Positions 43,687 to 52,800 are shown, counted from the first letter of the stretch. The stretch is 64,000 bases of DNA from Alphaproteobacteria bacterium (GCA_020632915.1 JACKEP010000011.1:108359-172358); one strand, 5' to 3'. Numbers and translations are program-made. The notes: generated from the letters alone by a model not told the origin.

Positions 43687-45428
43687 CCCGCGGACGGCGC
43701 GCGCGGGTCGGACGCCGGGGCGTCGCCCTCGTCCACGGGCCAGCCGGGCAGGGCGAGCAGCGCGAGCCGGAGCGGGCCCTGCCAGCTGCCGCCGTGCTGC
43801 GGGTGCACGAAGCGCCGGTGGGGGCGCACCTCCTCGGCGAGCACGTCGAGCCCGTCCAGCGCGACGCAGTGGTCGCCGTGGGCCTCGAAGCAGTCGACCG
43901 AGCGGTAGGCGACGGCGCACGGCAGGTCGTGGAGCAGGTCGCGGGCGACACCGTCGACGTCGGCTCCGGTCGGCGCCGCCGACGCCACCACCGTCCACCC
44001 GTGGTCCACCGGCCGCAGGGCGGTCCACGCGAAGCTCTCGGGGCCCGGGTTGCCCCGCCAGATGTGGCCGAGCGTGAGGATGCCGCAGTGGGGGGCGGCG
44101 TCCATCCGGGCCTGCAGGAAGCGGATCTCGCCCTGGGGGTCGAGGTCGAAGCCGTAGAACCGGGGCCAGGCCGCGCCGGGGCCGCCAGCCACGTCGAGCA
44201 GGCGGGTGACCTCGGGGACGGCGGGCAGCAGGCAGGACGCCACCAGCAGCGCCCGCGGGAGGCCGCGCAGCCCGGACCAGGCCCGCGCGCCGGCGACCAC
44301 CAGCACGAACACCAGCGGCAGCAGCAGGGTGACGTAGCGGTAGAGCTCGTAGGGAGCGACCTGGTTCTGGCCGTCGACCTCCACGCGCCCGTGGGCGGCG
44401 ATGCGCGCGGTGACGAACAGCACCCACAGCAGCACCGGCACGAACGCCCACCGGGCCGGACGCACGAGCACGACCGCCGCGCCCCGCAGGGCGAGCAGCA
44501 CGGCGCCGACGGGGATCATGCCGAGCAGCACCAGCGGCAGCGTGAGCCCGTGGACGTGGCCCGGGTGCAGGCCCGCGGCCAGCCACCGCCACTGTCCCCA
44601 CGACGGCGGCGGCGTGGCGCCGAGCCGCCAGGTGTCGCTGACCCACACCCAGGCGGCGAGGGCCACGAGCACCGCCCACCATCGGCGCCGCAGCCCGCGC
44701 GCGATCCGCAGGCCGACGGCGGCCCAGCGATCCTCGACGCGGCGCGGGACCAGCGCGGCCACCCAGGTCGCCAGCGCGACGGCAGCGAGCTCGTCGCGGA
44801 CCCCGACGAGCCACACCCCGCAGGCGAACAGCAGCACCAGCGCGAGCGCCCTCGGGCCCGTCGGCAGCGTGGGGTCGCGCCACGCGGCGAGCAGCCAGGC
44901 GCCGACGAGCACGTACAGGCCCACGTAGGGGGCGTAGAGCGGACCGGTGGCGGCGTCGAGCCACGCCGGGTTGAGGGCGAACGCCACGACGACCGCGGCG
45001 CCCAACGCCCGATCGGGGACGACGCGACGCACCAGCAGCGCCACCCCGATCACGCACCACCCCGCCACCACGAGCCCGGCGGTGACGGCCTCGCGCAGGC
45101 TGTCGGGCCCGCCGGTGAGCATCGGACGCCACACGCGCTCCGGCATCGGGCCCACGTCGAGCATCCGCCCGGCGAGGTGCTGCAGGTAGGTGGCGGTGAA
45201 CGCCTCGCGCAGCGGCTGCAGGGCGGTGACGGGCAGGCGCGGACCGATCGTGAGCGCCGCCAGGGTCCACACCCCGAAGGCGATCGCGGCGAGGACGATC
45301 GCGCGCCGATCCTCGGCGTGGTGGCGCCACCAGCTGGCGCCCAGGGCGCACAGGCCGGCGAGCCAGATCCCGTGCGGGAGCTGCAACACCCAGGCGCTGC
45401 CCTCGCCGATGTGCATCCACTCCGTCAC
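43638..45428 (-). CDS. Polytopic membrane protein, glycosyltransferase-like
   Basis: 596 residues, about eleven hydrophobic helices in the first 420, followed by a soluble domain with Cys and His residues (MDAAPHCGILTLGHIWRG). The layout resembles GT39/GT83-like or O-antigen-related membrane proteins, but no defining motif is clear. The start is GTG at 45428; an in-frame ATG at 45416 with GGAG upstream is an alternative. The last 49 bases overlap the convergent HupE-like gene, and the last 40 residues (SDPRAPSAGQGPTSSQETAT) are low complexity. Confidence 0.55.
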   Translation of the reverse strand: MTEWMHIGEGSAWVLQLPHGIWLAGLCALGASWWRHHAEDRRAIVLAAIAFGVWTLAALTIGPRLPVTALQPLREAFTATYLQHLAGRMLDVGPMPERVWRPMLTGGPDSLREAVTAGLVVAGWCVIGVALLVRRVVPDRALGAAVVVAFALNPAWLDAATGPLYAPYVGLYVLVGAWLLAAWRDPTLPTGPRALALVLLFACGVWLVGVRDELAAVALATWVAALVPRRVEDRWAAVGLRIARGLRRRWWAVLVALAAWVWVSDTWRLGATPPPSWGQWRWLAAGLHPGHVHGLTLPLVLLGMIPVGAVLLALRGAAVVLVRPARWAFVPVLLWVLFVTARIAAHGRVEVDGQNQVAPYELYRYVTLLLPLVFVLVVAGARAWSGLRGLPRALLVASCLLPAVPEVTRLLDVAGGPGAAWPRFYGFDLDPQGEIRFLQARMDAAPHCGILTLGHIWRGNPGPESFAWTALRPVDHGWTVVASAAPTGADVDGVARDLLHDLPCAVAYRSVDCFEAHGDHCVALDGLDVLAEEVRPHRRFVHPQHGGSWQGPLRLALLALPGWPVDEGDAPASDPRAPSAGQGPTSSQETATAPTP

Positions 45429-45596
45429 GGTCCTGCGATCCTCGGCGTTGGTCCGATGAGGTTCAGCGTGGAATCGTCACGCGTCCGCCCGGATCGATCC
45501 GTGCGGACACCGGCATTCTCGCGTGTCGGGACCACCAAGGTAGTGCGGTCGGGTCCCGCGCATCCACACCGGACCGCCGCCCCGCCTGGAGGGCCC

Positions 45597-47480
45597 ATGT
45601 CCCGTCGCCAACCTCCCCGATCCACCCTCGGCCCCGTCTCGGATCTCGAGCGCCACCTCCCCGCGGACTGGTGGCGCGATCTGTTCGACGCGCTCTACCT
45701 CGAGACCGACGGCGACGTGGTGGAGGACGCCGCGATCACGCGGCAGGAGGTCGACGTGTTCGAGCAGGCGGCCGGCCTGTCGCCCGACGATCGCATCCTC
45801 GACCTGTGCTGTGGCCAGGGCCGTCACACCCTGGAGCTGGCGCGCCGCGGCTACCGCGCGCTCACCGGCCTCGACCGGTCCCGCTACCTCGTCCGCCTCG
45901 CCCGGCGCCGCGCGCGCGGCGCCAACCTCGACGTGCGCTTCCGCGAGGGCGACGCCCGCCGCGTGGCCGCCCTGCGCACCCGCTTCGACGCCGTGCTCGT
46001 GCTGGGCAACTCGTTCGGCTACTTCGAGAAGCCCGAGGAGGACCACGCCGTCCTCGTCGCGATCCGGCAGGCGCTCGCCCCCGGCGGCACCGTGCTCCTC
46101 GATCTCGCCGACGGCACCTGGCTCCAGGACCACTTCGAGAAGCGCTCGTGGGAGTGGATCGACGCCAACCGCTTCGTGTGCCGCGAGCGCAGCCTCGCCG
46201 CCGACGGCGAGCGCCTGATCAGCCGCGAGGTGGTGGTCGACGCCGAGAAGGGCGTCATCGCCGACCAGTTCTACGCCGAGCGCCTCTACACCGAGGCCCG
46301 CATCCGTGGCTCGCTCACCGCCGCGGGCTTCCACGACATCACCGTGCACGGCCAGCTCGCCACGTCGTCCTCCCGCAACCAGGACCTCGGGATGATGGCC
46401 CACCGCATCGTGGTCACCGCTCGCACGCCCGCGAGCCGTGCCGAGCCCCCGGGGCCCGCCCTGCCGCCGATCACCGTGCTGCTCGGCGACCCGAAGCTGC
46501 CGGACCCGGTCAAGCTGGAGGGCAAGTTCAACGCCGACGACCTGGACACGGTCCGGCGCATGAAGGCCGCGCTCGCCTCGATCCCCGGCCTCAAGGTGGA
46601 CTACCTCGACGACCACGGCGAGCTGCTCTCCCGGCTGCGGCGCGATCCGCCGGCGTTCGTGCTCAACCTGCTCGACGAGGGCTTCGCCAACGACCCCCAC
46701 AAGGAGCTGCACGTCCCCGCGCTGCTCGAGCTGCTCGGCATCCCCACCACGGGGGCGGGGCCCACGTGCCTGGGCCTCTGCTACGACAAGAGCCTCGTGC
46801 GCGCGATCGCCGCGAGCCTCGACATCGCCGTGCCCCACGAGACCTACGTGGGCGCCGAGGACCACGCCGGCACGCTGCCGACCGTGTTCCCCGCGCTGCT
46901 CAAGCCGGCACTCGGCGACAGCAGCGTGGGCATCACCGAGGCGGGCGTCGTGCACTCGCCGGAGCAGGCGGTCGAGGCCATGCAGCGCCTGCGCGCGGCG
47001 TTCCCCGAGATCCCCATCCTGGTGCAGGAGTACCTCACCGGCGCCGAGTTCACGGTCGGTCTCGTCGGCAACCCGGGCATGGGCCTGCGCGCGCTGCCGA
47101 TCCTCGAGGTCGACTACTCCGAGCTGCCGCCGGAGCTGCCGCGCATCCTGTCGTACGCGTCGAAGTGGGAGCTGGACTCGCCCTACGTCACCGCGATCCA
47201 CTACCGGGAGACCGAGGCCAGCGACGAGGTCCAGCGCACGCTCGTCGACGCGTCGATGCGCCTGTTCGAGCGGCTCGGCTGCCGGGACTACGCGCGCTTC
47301 GACTTCCGTGCCGACGCCGACGGCGTGGTCAAGCTGCTGGAGGTCAACCCCAACCCCGGCTGGTGCTGGGACGGCAAGATGGCGATGATGGTCGAGCAGG
47401 AGGGCGGCACCTACGCCGACCTGCTCCGCGCCATCCTCGAGGCCGGCTGGACGCGGGTGCAGGCCGATCGGCGGGGCTGA
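45597..47480 (+). CDS. Fusion of class I SAM methyltransferase and D-Ala-D-Ala-ligase-like ATP-grasp enzyme
   Basis: 627 residues. Residues about 20-275 are a methyltransferase: motif I RILDLCCGQGRHTLELA (66-82), then TGLDRSRYLVRLARRRA, AVLVLGNSFGYF and ALAPGGTVLLDLADGTW. From about 290 an ATP-grasp domain starts (ITVLLGDPKLPDP; VLNLLDEGF; HVPALLELLGIPTTGAGP; LCYDKSLVRAIAA; LLKPALGDSSVGI; VQEYLTGAEFTVGL; and the Mg-binding end VKLLEVNPNPGWCWDG). ATP-grasp ligases of this type join a carboxylate to an amine through an acyl phosphate. Inference: a two-step enzyme that methylates and ligates, possibly on a peptide or amino-acid metabolite; the order of steps is unknown. ATG preceded by GGAGG; 5' leader of 168 bases. 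Confidence 0.8.
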   Translation: MSRRQPPRSTLGPVSDLERHLPADWWRDLFDALYLETDGDVVEDAAITRQEVDVFEQAAGLSPDDRILDLCCGQGRHTLELARRGYRALTGLDRSRYLVRLARRRARGANLDVRFREGDARRVAALRTRFDAVLVLGNSFGYFEKPEEDHAVLVAIRQALAPGGTVLLDLADGTWLQDHFEKRSWEWIDANRFVCRERSLAADGERLISREVVVDAEKGVIADQFYAERLYTEARIRGSLTAAGFHDITVHGQLATSSSRNQDLGMMAHRIVVTARTPASRAEPPGPALPPITVLLGDPKLPDPVKLEGKFNADDLDTVRRMKAALASIPGLKVDYLDDHGELLSRLRRDPPAFVLNLLDEGFANDPHKELHVPALLELLGIPTTGAGPTCLGLCYDKSLVRAIAASLDIAVPHETYVGAEDHAGTLPTVFPALLKPALGDSSVGITEAGVVHSPEQAVEAMQRLRAAFPEIPILVQEYLTGAEFTVGLVGNPGMGLRALPILEVDYSELPPELPRILSYASKWELDSPYVTAIHYRETEASDEVQRTLVDASMRLFERLGCRDYARFDFRADADGVVKLLEVNPNPGWCWDGKMAMMVEQEGGTYADLLRAILEAGWTRVQADRRG

Positions 47481-47514
47481 CGGCCCCGGGCCGCGCCCGC
47501 TGCGCGAATCGGGG

Positions 47515-47520
47515 TAGGCT
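47515..47520 (+). promoter_or_regulatory. Putative -10 element TAGGCT
   Basis: TAGGCT, 21 bases before the ATG at 47542. Confidence 0.3.
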
Positions 47521-47541
47521 GCCCGCCTCGGTGGGAGCCGC

Positions 47542-48588
47542 ATGGGCCGACGACGCCAAGACTTCGCCTACGTGCTGATCTGGCTCGTGCTGCTCGTGCT
47601 GGTCGCCGAGGTCGCGCTGCGCGTGGTCCAGCCGGCGCCGCGTCGGGTGATCTTCCGCGAGAGCAAGATCGGGCCGTTCACCGAGGTGCACGGCATGCCG
47701 CTGTGGCCCGACGACGACTTCGGCCCGATCCCGCGGCCCCGCCTCCTGGAGGACCGCGGCTGCGATCCGGACGGCGCGTTCACCGTCGTCGTGCTGGGCG
47801 ACTCCATCTTCAACGGCGTGTCCGTGCCGTCGGCCGAGGTGGGCTCGGTGGTGCTCAAGCACCGGCTGGAGGCGGCACACCCGGGCCTGCGCGTGTGCGT
47901 GTTCAACGCGGCGGTGCCGGGCTTCTCCCTCTACCAGTCGATCGCCAAGGCCACCGACACGCTCGACGCCTGGCACCCCGACGTCGTGCTGCTGGAGCTG
48001 TGGGGCGGTGCGCCCCAGAAGCCGGCCCACGTCGGGTCGAGCATCTACTTCTTCCGCGGGCTCGCGCGGGACGAGCGCGGCGTCGCCAACCCGTTCCACC
48101 TGCCGAGCGGGCTCAACGCCGCGCTGCTCGCCCACTCGCGCCTGTACGAGTACGCCCTCGTCGCGATGCCCGACGACTGCCGGCCGTGCCGCCTCGACCT
48201 GACGCCGCACCGACCGCTCGTCGACGGCCTCGTGGATGCCGTGGAGGGCTGGGGCGGCCGGGTGGTGACCTTCATGCCCGCGCGCCTGTCGTCGCCCTTC
48301 GACGATCAGCCGTCGGCGATCGCGCTGGAAGCGTCGACGTGGCGCGACTGGATCGCCGAGCGGGGCCTGGAGAACGTCGAGCTGTGGAAGGCCCTGGCGG
48401 CCTACGACAGCGCAGACCTCGCGCTCGACCCGGTCCACCTCAACGCGAAGGGACAGGCGGCGCTGGCCGAGGTGTGGGAGGCGACGATCGCCCCCGACGT
48501 CCAGCGCTGGCTCGACGTGCACGCGCCCGTCGATCAGCCGTCGGACGCCGAGCCCCCGGAGGCGCCGCCGTCGGGCAGCGTGCCCTGA
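47542..48588 (+). CDS. Membrane-anchored SGNH/GDSL hydrolase
   Basis: 348 residues. One N-terminal helix (FAYVLIWLVLLVLVAEVAL) anchors a periplasmic SGNH domain: nucleophile Ser in VVVLGDSIFNGV (about residue 90) and the Asp-His pair in DPVHLNAKGQAAL near residue 300. Known members deacetylate or acetylate surface sugars or act as esterases. GGGAG precedes the ATG. Its last 55 bases overlap the convergent radical SAM gene, and its final residues are Pro/Ser/Ala-rich. Confidence 0.75.
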   Translation: MGRRRQDFAYVLIWLVLLVLVAEVALRVVQPAPRRVIFRESKIGPFTEVHGMPLWPDDDFGPIPRPRLLEDRGCDPDGAFTVVVLGDSIFNGVSVPSAEVGSVVLKHRLEAAHPGLRVCVFNAAVPGFSLYQSIAKATDTLDAWHPDVVLLELWGGAPQKPAHVGSSIYFFRGLARDERGVANPFHLPSGLNAALLAHSRLYEYALVAMPDDCRPCRLDLTPHRPLVDGLVDAVEGWGGRVVTFMPARLSSPFDDQPSAIALEASTWRDWIAERGLENVELWKALAAYDSADLALDPVHLNAKGQAALAEVWEATIAPDVQRWLDVHAPVDQPSDAEPPEAPPSGSVP

Positions 48589-49757
48589 TCCCGGGGGACG
48601 CCCTGTCCCTTCGGCACGCCCTGTCCCTTGGGGATGCCCTGACCCTTCGGCACGCCCTGTCCCTTGGGGATGCCCTGTCCCTTGGGGATGCCGTCGGTGG
48701 GCAGCACCGCGCCCTCGGGGACGTGGTCGAGCACGGGGCCGGGGGGCGGCGTCGCGGCGCGGGCCTCCGCGCGGGCCTCCGCGCGGGCGAGGTTGTCGCG
48801 GATGACGGCGACGTCGGGCGTGCGCACCTGGTGGTGCCGGACGTAGCCGATGTGGACCCGCACGCAGCGGTCGGCGGCCTCGCAGGTGGCACACACCGGC
48901 AGGCCGTCGGTGCCGTAGGTGTTCTGGTGGGCGTGGTGCAGCTGGGTGGCGACGTCGAGGTGGGTCAGCGCGCGCAGGTCGAGCTGGCAGTGGGGCGCGT
49001 TGCCCACGTCGAGCTGGACGTCGAGGTCGGGGTGGTCGCGGTCGAGGCGCTCCAAGGCCGCCTGCACGGCGCCGAAGTCGGGGAACAGCGCGTAGTACGA
49101 CGCCGGCGCGTCCTTGAGGTCGGGGTAGAACAGGCGCAGGTCGATGCGGGCGCAGCCGAATTCGTCGCGGATGCGCAGCACGAGGGCGTCGAGCTCGTCG
49201 ACGTTGTCGGCGGTGACCACCACCGAGACCTTGAGCGGGATGCCCGCGGCGCGCGCCTCGGCGATGCCGGCGCGGATCGTGTCGTGGGCGCCGTCGTGGC
49301 CCACCATGCGCGCGTAGCGCTCGGGGCTGTTGGCCAGCCACGTCAGGTCGAGCGACACCGGGTAGGTCGCCAGCCGGGCGGTGAACGCGGGATCCGCGAG
49401 GCGCAGGCCGGGCGTGTTGAGCACGACGTTGCGGCCGGCCTGCACGGCGGCGTCGAGCAGGTCGAACAGGCGCGGGTACGCGAGGATGTCGGCCGAGATC
49501 AGGGTGACCGTGGGGGACTGCACGCCCGTGAGGTGGGTGCGCAGCTCGGCCTCGATGCGGGCGAACGTGGCCTCGTCGTCGACGGGGACGCGGGGCCACG
49601 GCCAGATCGCGTTCGGACAGAACTGGCACCACAAGTCGCACGGCGACAGGCGGTCGCGCAGCAGCAGGATGGTGGTGGCGCCGGTGGTGGTCGCGACGCG
49701 CCACGCGGCCTCGCCGCCCTGCTCCTGCCAGCTCGCCATGCCGTCGCCGTCGCTCAT
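48534..49757 (-). CDS. Radical SAM protein with SPASM-like Cys cluster and hexapeptide-repeat tail
   Basis: 407 residues. The 4Fe-4S/SAM motif C-x3-C-x2-C is in LSPCDLWCQFCPNAIWPWP. The domain continues with VTLISADILAYPRL and NVVLNTPGLRL. Near residue 305 CATCEAADRC could bind an auxiliary cluster, as in SPASM/twitch proteins. From about 352 the chain is six tandem G(I/V)PKGQ-type units, a flexible basic tail. Function unknown. It lies 34 bases after two sulfatase-fold genes on the same strand, the arrangement of anaerobic sulfatase-maturating enzymes, but those sulfatases lack the Cys or Ser that such enzymes oxidise. Convergent overlap of 55 bases with the SGNH gene. Confidence 0.75.
   Translation of the reverse strand: MSDGDGMASWQEQGGEAAWRVATTTGATTILLLRDRLSPCDLWCQFCPNAIWPWPRVPVDDEATFARIEAELRTHLTGVQSPTVTLISADILAYPRLFDLLDAAVQAGRNVVLNTPGLRLADPAFTARLATYPVSLDLTWLANSPERYARMVGHDGAHDTIRAGIAEARAAGIPLKVSVVVTADNVDELDALVLRIRDEFGCARIDLRLFYPDLKDAPASYYALFPDFGAVQAALERLDRDHPDLDVQLDVGNAPHCQLDLRALTHLDVATQLHHAHQNTYGTDGLPVCATCEAADRCVRVHIGYVRHHQVRTPDVAVIRDNLARAEARAEARAATPPPGPVLDHVPEGAVLPTDGIPKGQGIPKGQGVPKGQGIPKGQGVPKGQGVPRDQGTLPDGGASGGSASDG
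48585..48692 (-). repeat. Six tandem 18-bp units encoding G(I/V)PKGQ
   Basis: Exact 18-base periodicity from 48692 down to 48585, each unit CTGTCCCTTGGGGATGCC or a near variant on the plus strand (six units; the last reads G-V-P-R-D-Q). It forms the C-terminal tail of the radical SAM protein. Confidence 0.9.
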
Positions 49758-49791
49758 CCACGCCTCGCGCGGGCCGCCGGACCGGCGCCCG

Positions 49792-51267
49792 TCACTCCAT
49801 GTAGCCGACGGCCTTGAGCGCCTCGACCAGATCGGGGTCGTCGGCCTTGGGGGCGGGCAGCGCGATCATGCGGTCGACGGCCTCGCAGGTGGTGGCCAGG
49901 GACTGGCCGAGGCCGCTCTGCGGGGGCAGGGGACCGGGGTGCTCCTCGCCGGGGTCGGTGGCGAGGTGGAACAGCGCCGTGTCGTGGTCGACGCACCAGC
50001 CCTTGTCGGTGCCGTCCCACGTGGCCGCGCCGATCACCCCGACGAGCACGTCGTTGTCGTTCTTCTCGGTGATCGTGGTGACCGGCAGATCGGGCAGCGT
50101 GCCGGTGAGCAGCAGGTCGTGGACCACCAGGCCCGAGACGGGCTCGGGGAACGTGGGCTGCGCGTCGGCGGTGGCGTCGAAGTACAGCAGCGGCACGTTG
50201 ACCATGCCCTCGTACAGGTAGCCGCCGTGGCGCAGGAGCTGGTGCTCGCCGAGCATCTCGCCGTGGTCGGCGGTGACGACGATGCGGAAGTCGTCGCCGA
50301 GCCAGCCGTGCTGGGCGAGCATGCCGAGCACCGCGCCGAGGTTGGCGTCGGCCTCGTGGATGCCCCAGTCGTAGCCGTTGACCACGCTGCGCAGGAACGG
50401 CGCCACCTCGTCCTGGGACGCCAGACCCTTGACGTAGCGGTAGTACGGCGAGGCGTCGTCGTGCTGGTTGGGCAGCAGGTCGGTGCGCGGCTGGGTGGGC
50501 AGCCACGGCACCTTCTCCGGGACCTCCGGGTAGGGGTCGTGGGCGTCGTACATGTTGACGAACAGGAAGAGCGGGCGCTCCGGGTCGAGGTCGTCGACCA
50601 CCTCCCGGAACTTCTTGCGCAGCTTCGGCCCGCGCAGGCCCAACGACGACGGCGTGACCACCTTCGTCTCGAAGCCCTGCAGCAGGCCGCTGGGCTCGGT
50701 GATGATCATGTTCGCCGACACCGCCACCGTCTGGTAGCCGCGGGCTGCGAAGTCCTCGGCCACGGTGTCGAAGGCGTCGTTCAGCGGGCGCACGCGGGTG
50801 ACGGGGTTGATCGCCACCTCGGACGCGGTCACCCAGATGGCGGCGTGCTCGTTGACCGGCTTGCCGGTGAAGAAGCTCGCGTGGCTCGGGTGGGTCCACG
50901 GGGCCGGGCTGTAGGCGCGGCACGTGTGGACCGCGCCCTTGTCGGCCAGGTTCTGCAGCGTGGGCGTGGTGGGGCGCGCGTAGCCGCACAGGCTGGTGTG
51001 GTCCGCGCGCACCGTGTCGAGCACCGCGAAGATGACCGTGCGCGGGGCGCCGTTGCCCTTGGCGGCCACGGGGGTGGGCGGCGCCGACGGCGCCTTGCGG
51101 CCCTTGGCGTGTTCACCGGCCTCACCGCGCTCGGGGCGCTTGTCGCCGGCGGACGGACGGGCAGGCGCGGGGGTGTCGGGCGCGCCCTCGCCGCACCCGA
51201 GGGTGAGGCCGAGCGCGGCGGCGAGGCCGAGGATCGCGGCGCCGGCGCGGACGGTGCGCGGCGTCAC
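49792..51267 (-). CDS. Sulfatase-fold lipoprotein (alkaline phosphatase superfamily), Thr at nucleophile position
   Basis: 491 residues. Lipobox Cys25 in AALGLTLGCGEG, then a basic/Pro-rich tether. Fold motifs: FAVLDTVRADHTSLCGYARP (metal Asp at the start) and VVTADHGEMLGEH (metal Asp-His). In the C-x-P-x-R position the sequence is PWTHPSHASFFTG, with Thr125 aligned to the Cys or Ser that becomes formylglycine. So it is probably a phospho- or phosphoglycerol-type transferase/hydrolase (as LtaS and EptA use Thr) rather than a true sulfatase. GTG start overlapping the upstream stop (GTGA), so it is coupled to its paralogue. Confidence 0.8.
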   Translation of the reverse strand: MTPRTVRAGAAILGLAAALGLTLGCGEGAPDTPAPARPSAGDKRPERGEAGEHAKGRKAPSAPPTPVAAKGNGAPRTVIFAVLDTVRADHTSLCGYARPTTPTLQNLADKGAVHTCRAYSPAPWTHPSHASFFTGKPVNEHAAIWVTASEVAINPVTRVRPLNDAFDTVAEDFAARGYQTVAVSANMIITEPSGLLQGFETKVVTPSSLGLRGPKLRKKFREVVDDLDPERPLFLFVNMYDAHDPYPEVPEKVPWLPTQPRTDLLPNQHDDASPYYRYVKGLASQDEVAPFLRSVVNGYDWGIHEADANLGAVLGMLAQHGWLGDDFRIVVTADHGEMLGEHQLLRHGGYLYEGMVNVPLLYFDATADAQPTFPEPVSGLVVHDLLLTGTLPDLPVTTITEKNDNDVLVGVIGAATWDGTDKGWCVDHDTALFHLATDPGEEHPGPLPPQSGLGQSLATTCEAVDRMIALPAPKADDPDLVEALKAVGYME

Positions 51268-52736
51268 TGGGCCGCCTTCTCGACGTACCCGAGGGCCTCG
51301 AGCGCCGCGAGGTCCTCGGCCGAGGCGTGCTGCGACTCGCGCCACGCCACCTGCGTCTTGTAGCCGGCGACGTGGCCCTGCAGCGTGGACATCATCGGGT
51401 CGGCGGTGACCGGCTTCGGGTGCTCCTCGGCCGGGTCGGCGGGCAGGTCGTACCGGACCACGCCGTCCTTGGTCCACACGAGCTTGTCGGCGTCGGCCGA
51501 CCACATCGCCACCGAGTTCACGCCGGGGTTCTCGGCGAAGTTCGACGCGCTGCTGAAGGCGACCGCGTCGCGCAGCGTGGTGGGGAGCTCGCCGGTGAGC
51601 ACGAGGTCGAAGACGTGGGCCGACGACAGCGGACCGGTCGGCAGCGGCGGGGCGGCGTGGCCCTCGCGGGTGTCGACCACCACCATCGGCACGGTGACGA
51701 CGGGCTCCCAGAGCCAGCCACCGTGGCGGAGCAGGTGGTGCTCGCCCAGGAACTCGCCGTGGTCGGCGGCCACCACCAGGCGCAGGCCGTGGCCCACGCG
51801 CCCGCGGCGCGCCAGCACGCCCAGCACCTCCTTGAGCGTCGTGTCGGCCTGGGAGATGCCGTAGTCGTAGCCGTCGGTGAGCGCGGCGAGGAACTTGCGC
51901 TCGCCGTCGGCGTCCATCTCGCCCTTGAGGAAGCGGTGGTAGGGGTGCTCGTGGTCGCGGTCCTTGACCTTGAAGTCCATCGCCTTGCGCTTCTGGACCC
52001 AGTCGAGGCCGTCGGGCACGGCCGGGTAGGGGTCGTGCGCGTCCATGATGTTGACCGTGAGGAACAGCGGCTTGTCGAGGTCGGCGTCCTGCAGGGCGGT
52101 GCGGACCTCGTCGACGACGACCTCGCGCCGCCACTCGTCGATCTCCTCGGCCGAGCGCACGATGCGGTAGCCCTTGTCGAGCCCGCGGGCGCGGGTGAGC
52201 ACCGGGTTGGCCGTGACGAGCACCGTGTCGTAGCCCTTGGCGGCCATGCGATCGGCCAGCGTGGGCGTCTGGGACCAGTCGGGCACGTTCATGCTGTCGT
52301 AGTGGTGCTCGGGCAGCAGCACGCCGGTGAACCACGTGGCGTGGGTGGGCAGCGTCCACGCCCCCGGGCTTCGGCCGTCGCACGTGAACGTGCCGTGGAA
52401 GTCGGCGACGAGCTTGGCGAGGAACGGCGTGGTGGGCCGGGCGTAGCCGCACAGGCTCGTGTGGTCGGCCCGCACCGTGTCGAGGATGACGAGGACGACG
52501 TCGACGGTGTCGGCGTCGGGCAGCACGAGGGGCGCCTTGCCCTTGCCCTTCCCCTTGCCGGCCTTGGCGGCACCGTCGCCCTCGGCCGCGTCCGCCGCGG
52601 CACCGTCGGGCGTCGCCGGGGCGGCCTCGTCGAGCGCCGCCGGGACGGCCTCGTCGGAGGGCGCGGGTGTGGAGGAACCGCCACACGCGGCGAGCGCGGT
52701 GACGAGCGAGACGTGCAGGAGGGGCAGACGCGACAT
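51264..52736 (-). CDS. Sulfatase-fold lipoprotein, paralogue, Thr at nucleophile position
   Basis: 490 residues. Lipobox Cys18 in VSLVTALAACGG, followed by an Ala/Pro/Asp-rich tether and a GKGKGKGK run. Motifs VILDTVRADHTSLCGYARP and VVAADHGEFLGEHHLLRHGG match its neighbour; the nucleophile segment is AWTLPTHATWFTG with Thr128. A tandem duplication with the gene at 49792 is likely because both keep the same domain order and length. First gene of the set S2-S1-radical SAM. The ATG at 52736 begins the signal peptide. Confidence 0.8.
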   Translation of the reverse strand: MSRLPLLHVSLVTALAACGGSSTPAPSDEAVPAALDEAAPATPDGAAADAAEGDGAAKAGKGKGKGKAPLVLPDADTVDVVLVILDTVRADHTSLCGYARPTTPFLAKLVADFHGTFTCDGRSPGAWTLPTHATWFTGVLLPEHHYDSMNVPDWSQTPTLADRMAAKGYDTVLVTANPVLTRARGLDKGYRIVRSAEEIDEWRREVVVDEVRTALQDADLDKPLFLTVNIMDAHDPYPAVPDGLDWVQKRKAMDFKVKDRDHEHPYHRFLKGEMDADGERKFLAALTDGYDYGISQADTTLKEVLGVLARRGRVGHGLRLVVAADHGEFLGEHHLLRHGGWLWEPVVTVPMVVVDTREGHAAPPLPTGPLSSAHVFDLVLTGELPTTLRDAVAFSSASNFAENPGVNSVAMWSADADKLVWTKDGVVRYDLPADPAEEHPKPVTADPMMSTLQGHVAGYKTQVAWRESQHASAEDLAALEALGYVEKAAQ

Positions 52737-52800
52737 GGCCGGCCGGTATCCGCGCGCCGTGCCGCCGACCACCGCGCGACGCGGTCCGGCGCCGCCGTGC

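Noticed and set aside
48534..49757. Radical SAM protein as a standard anaerobic sulfatase-maturating enzyme.
   Set aside because: The gene order fits, but the adjacent sulfatase-fold proteins have no Cys or Ser at the modifiable position, so only the neutral name is used.
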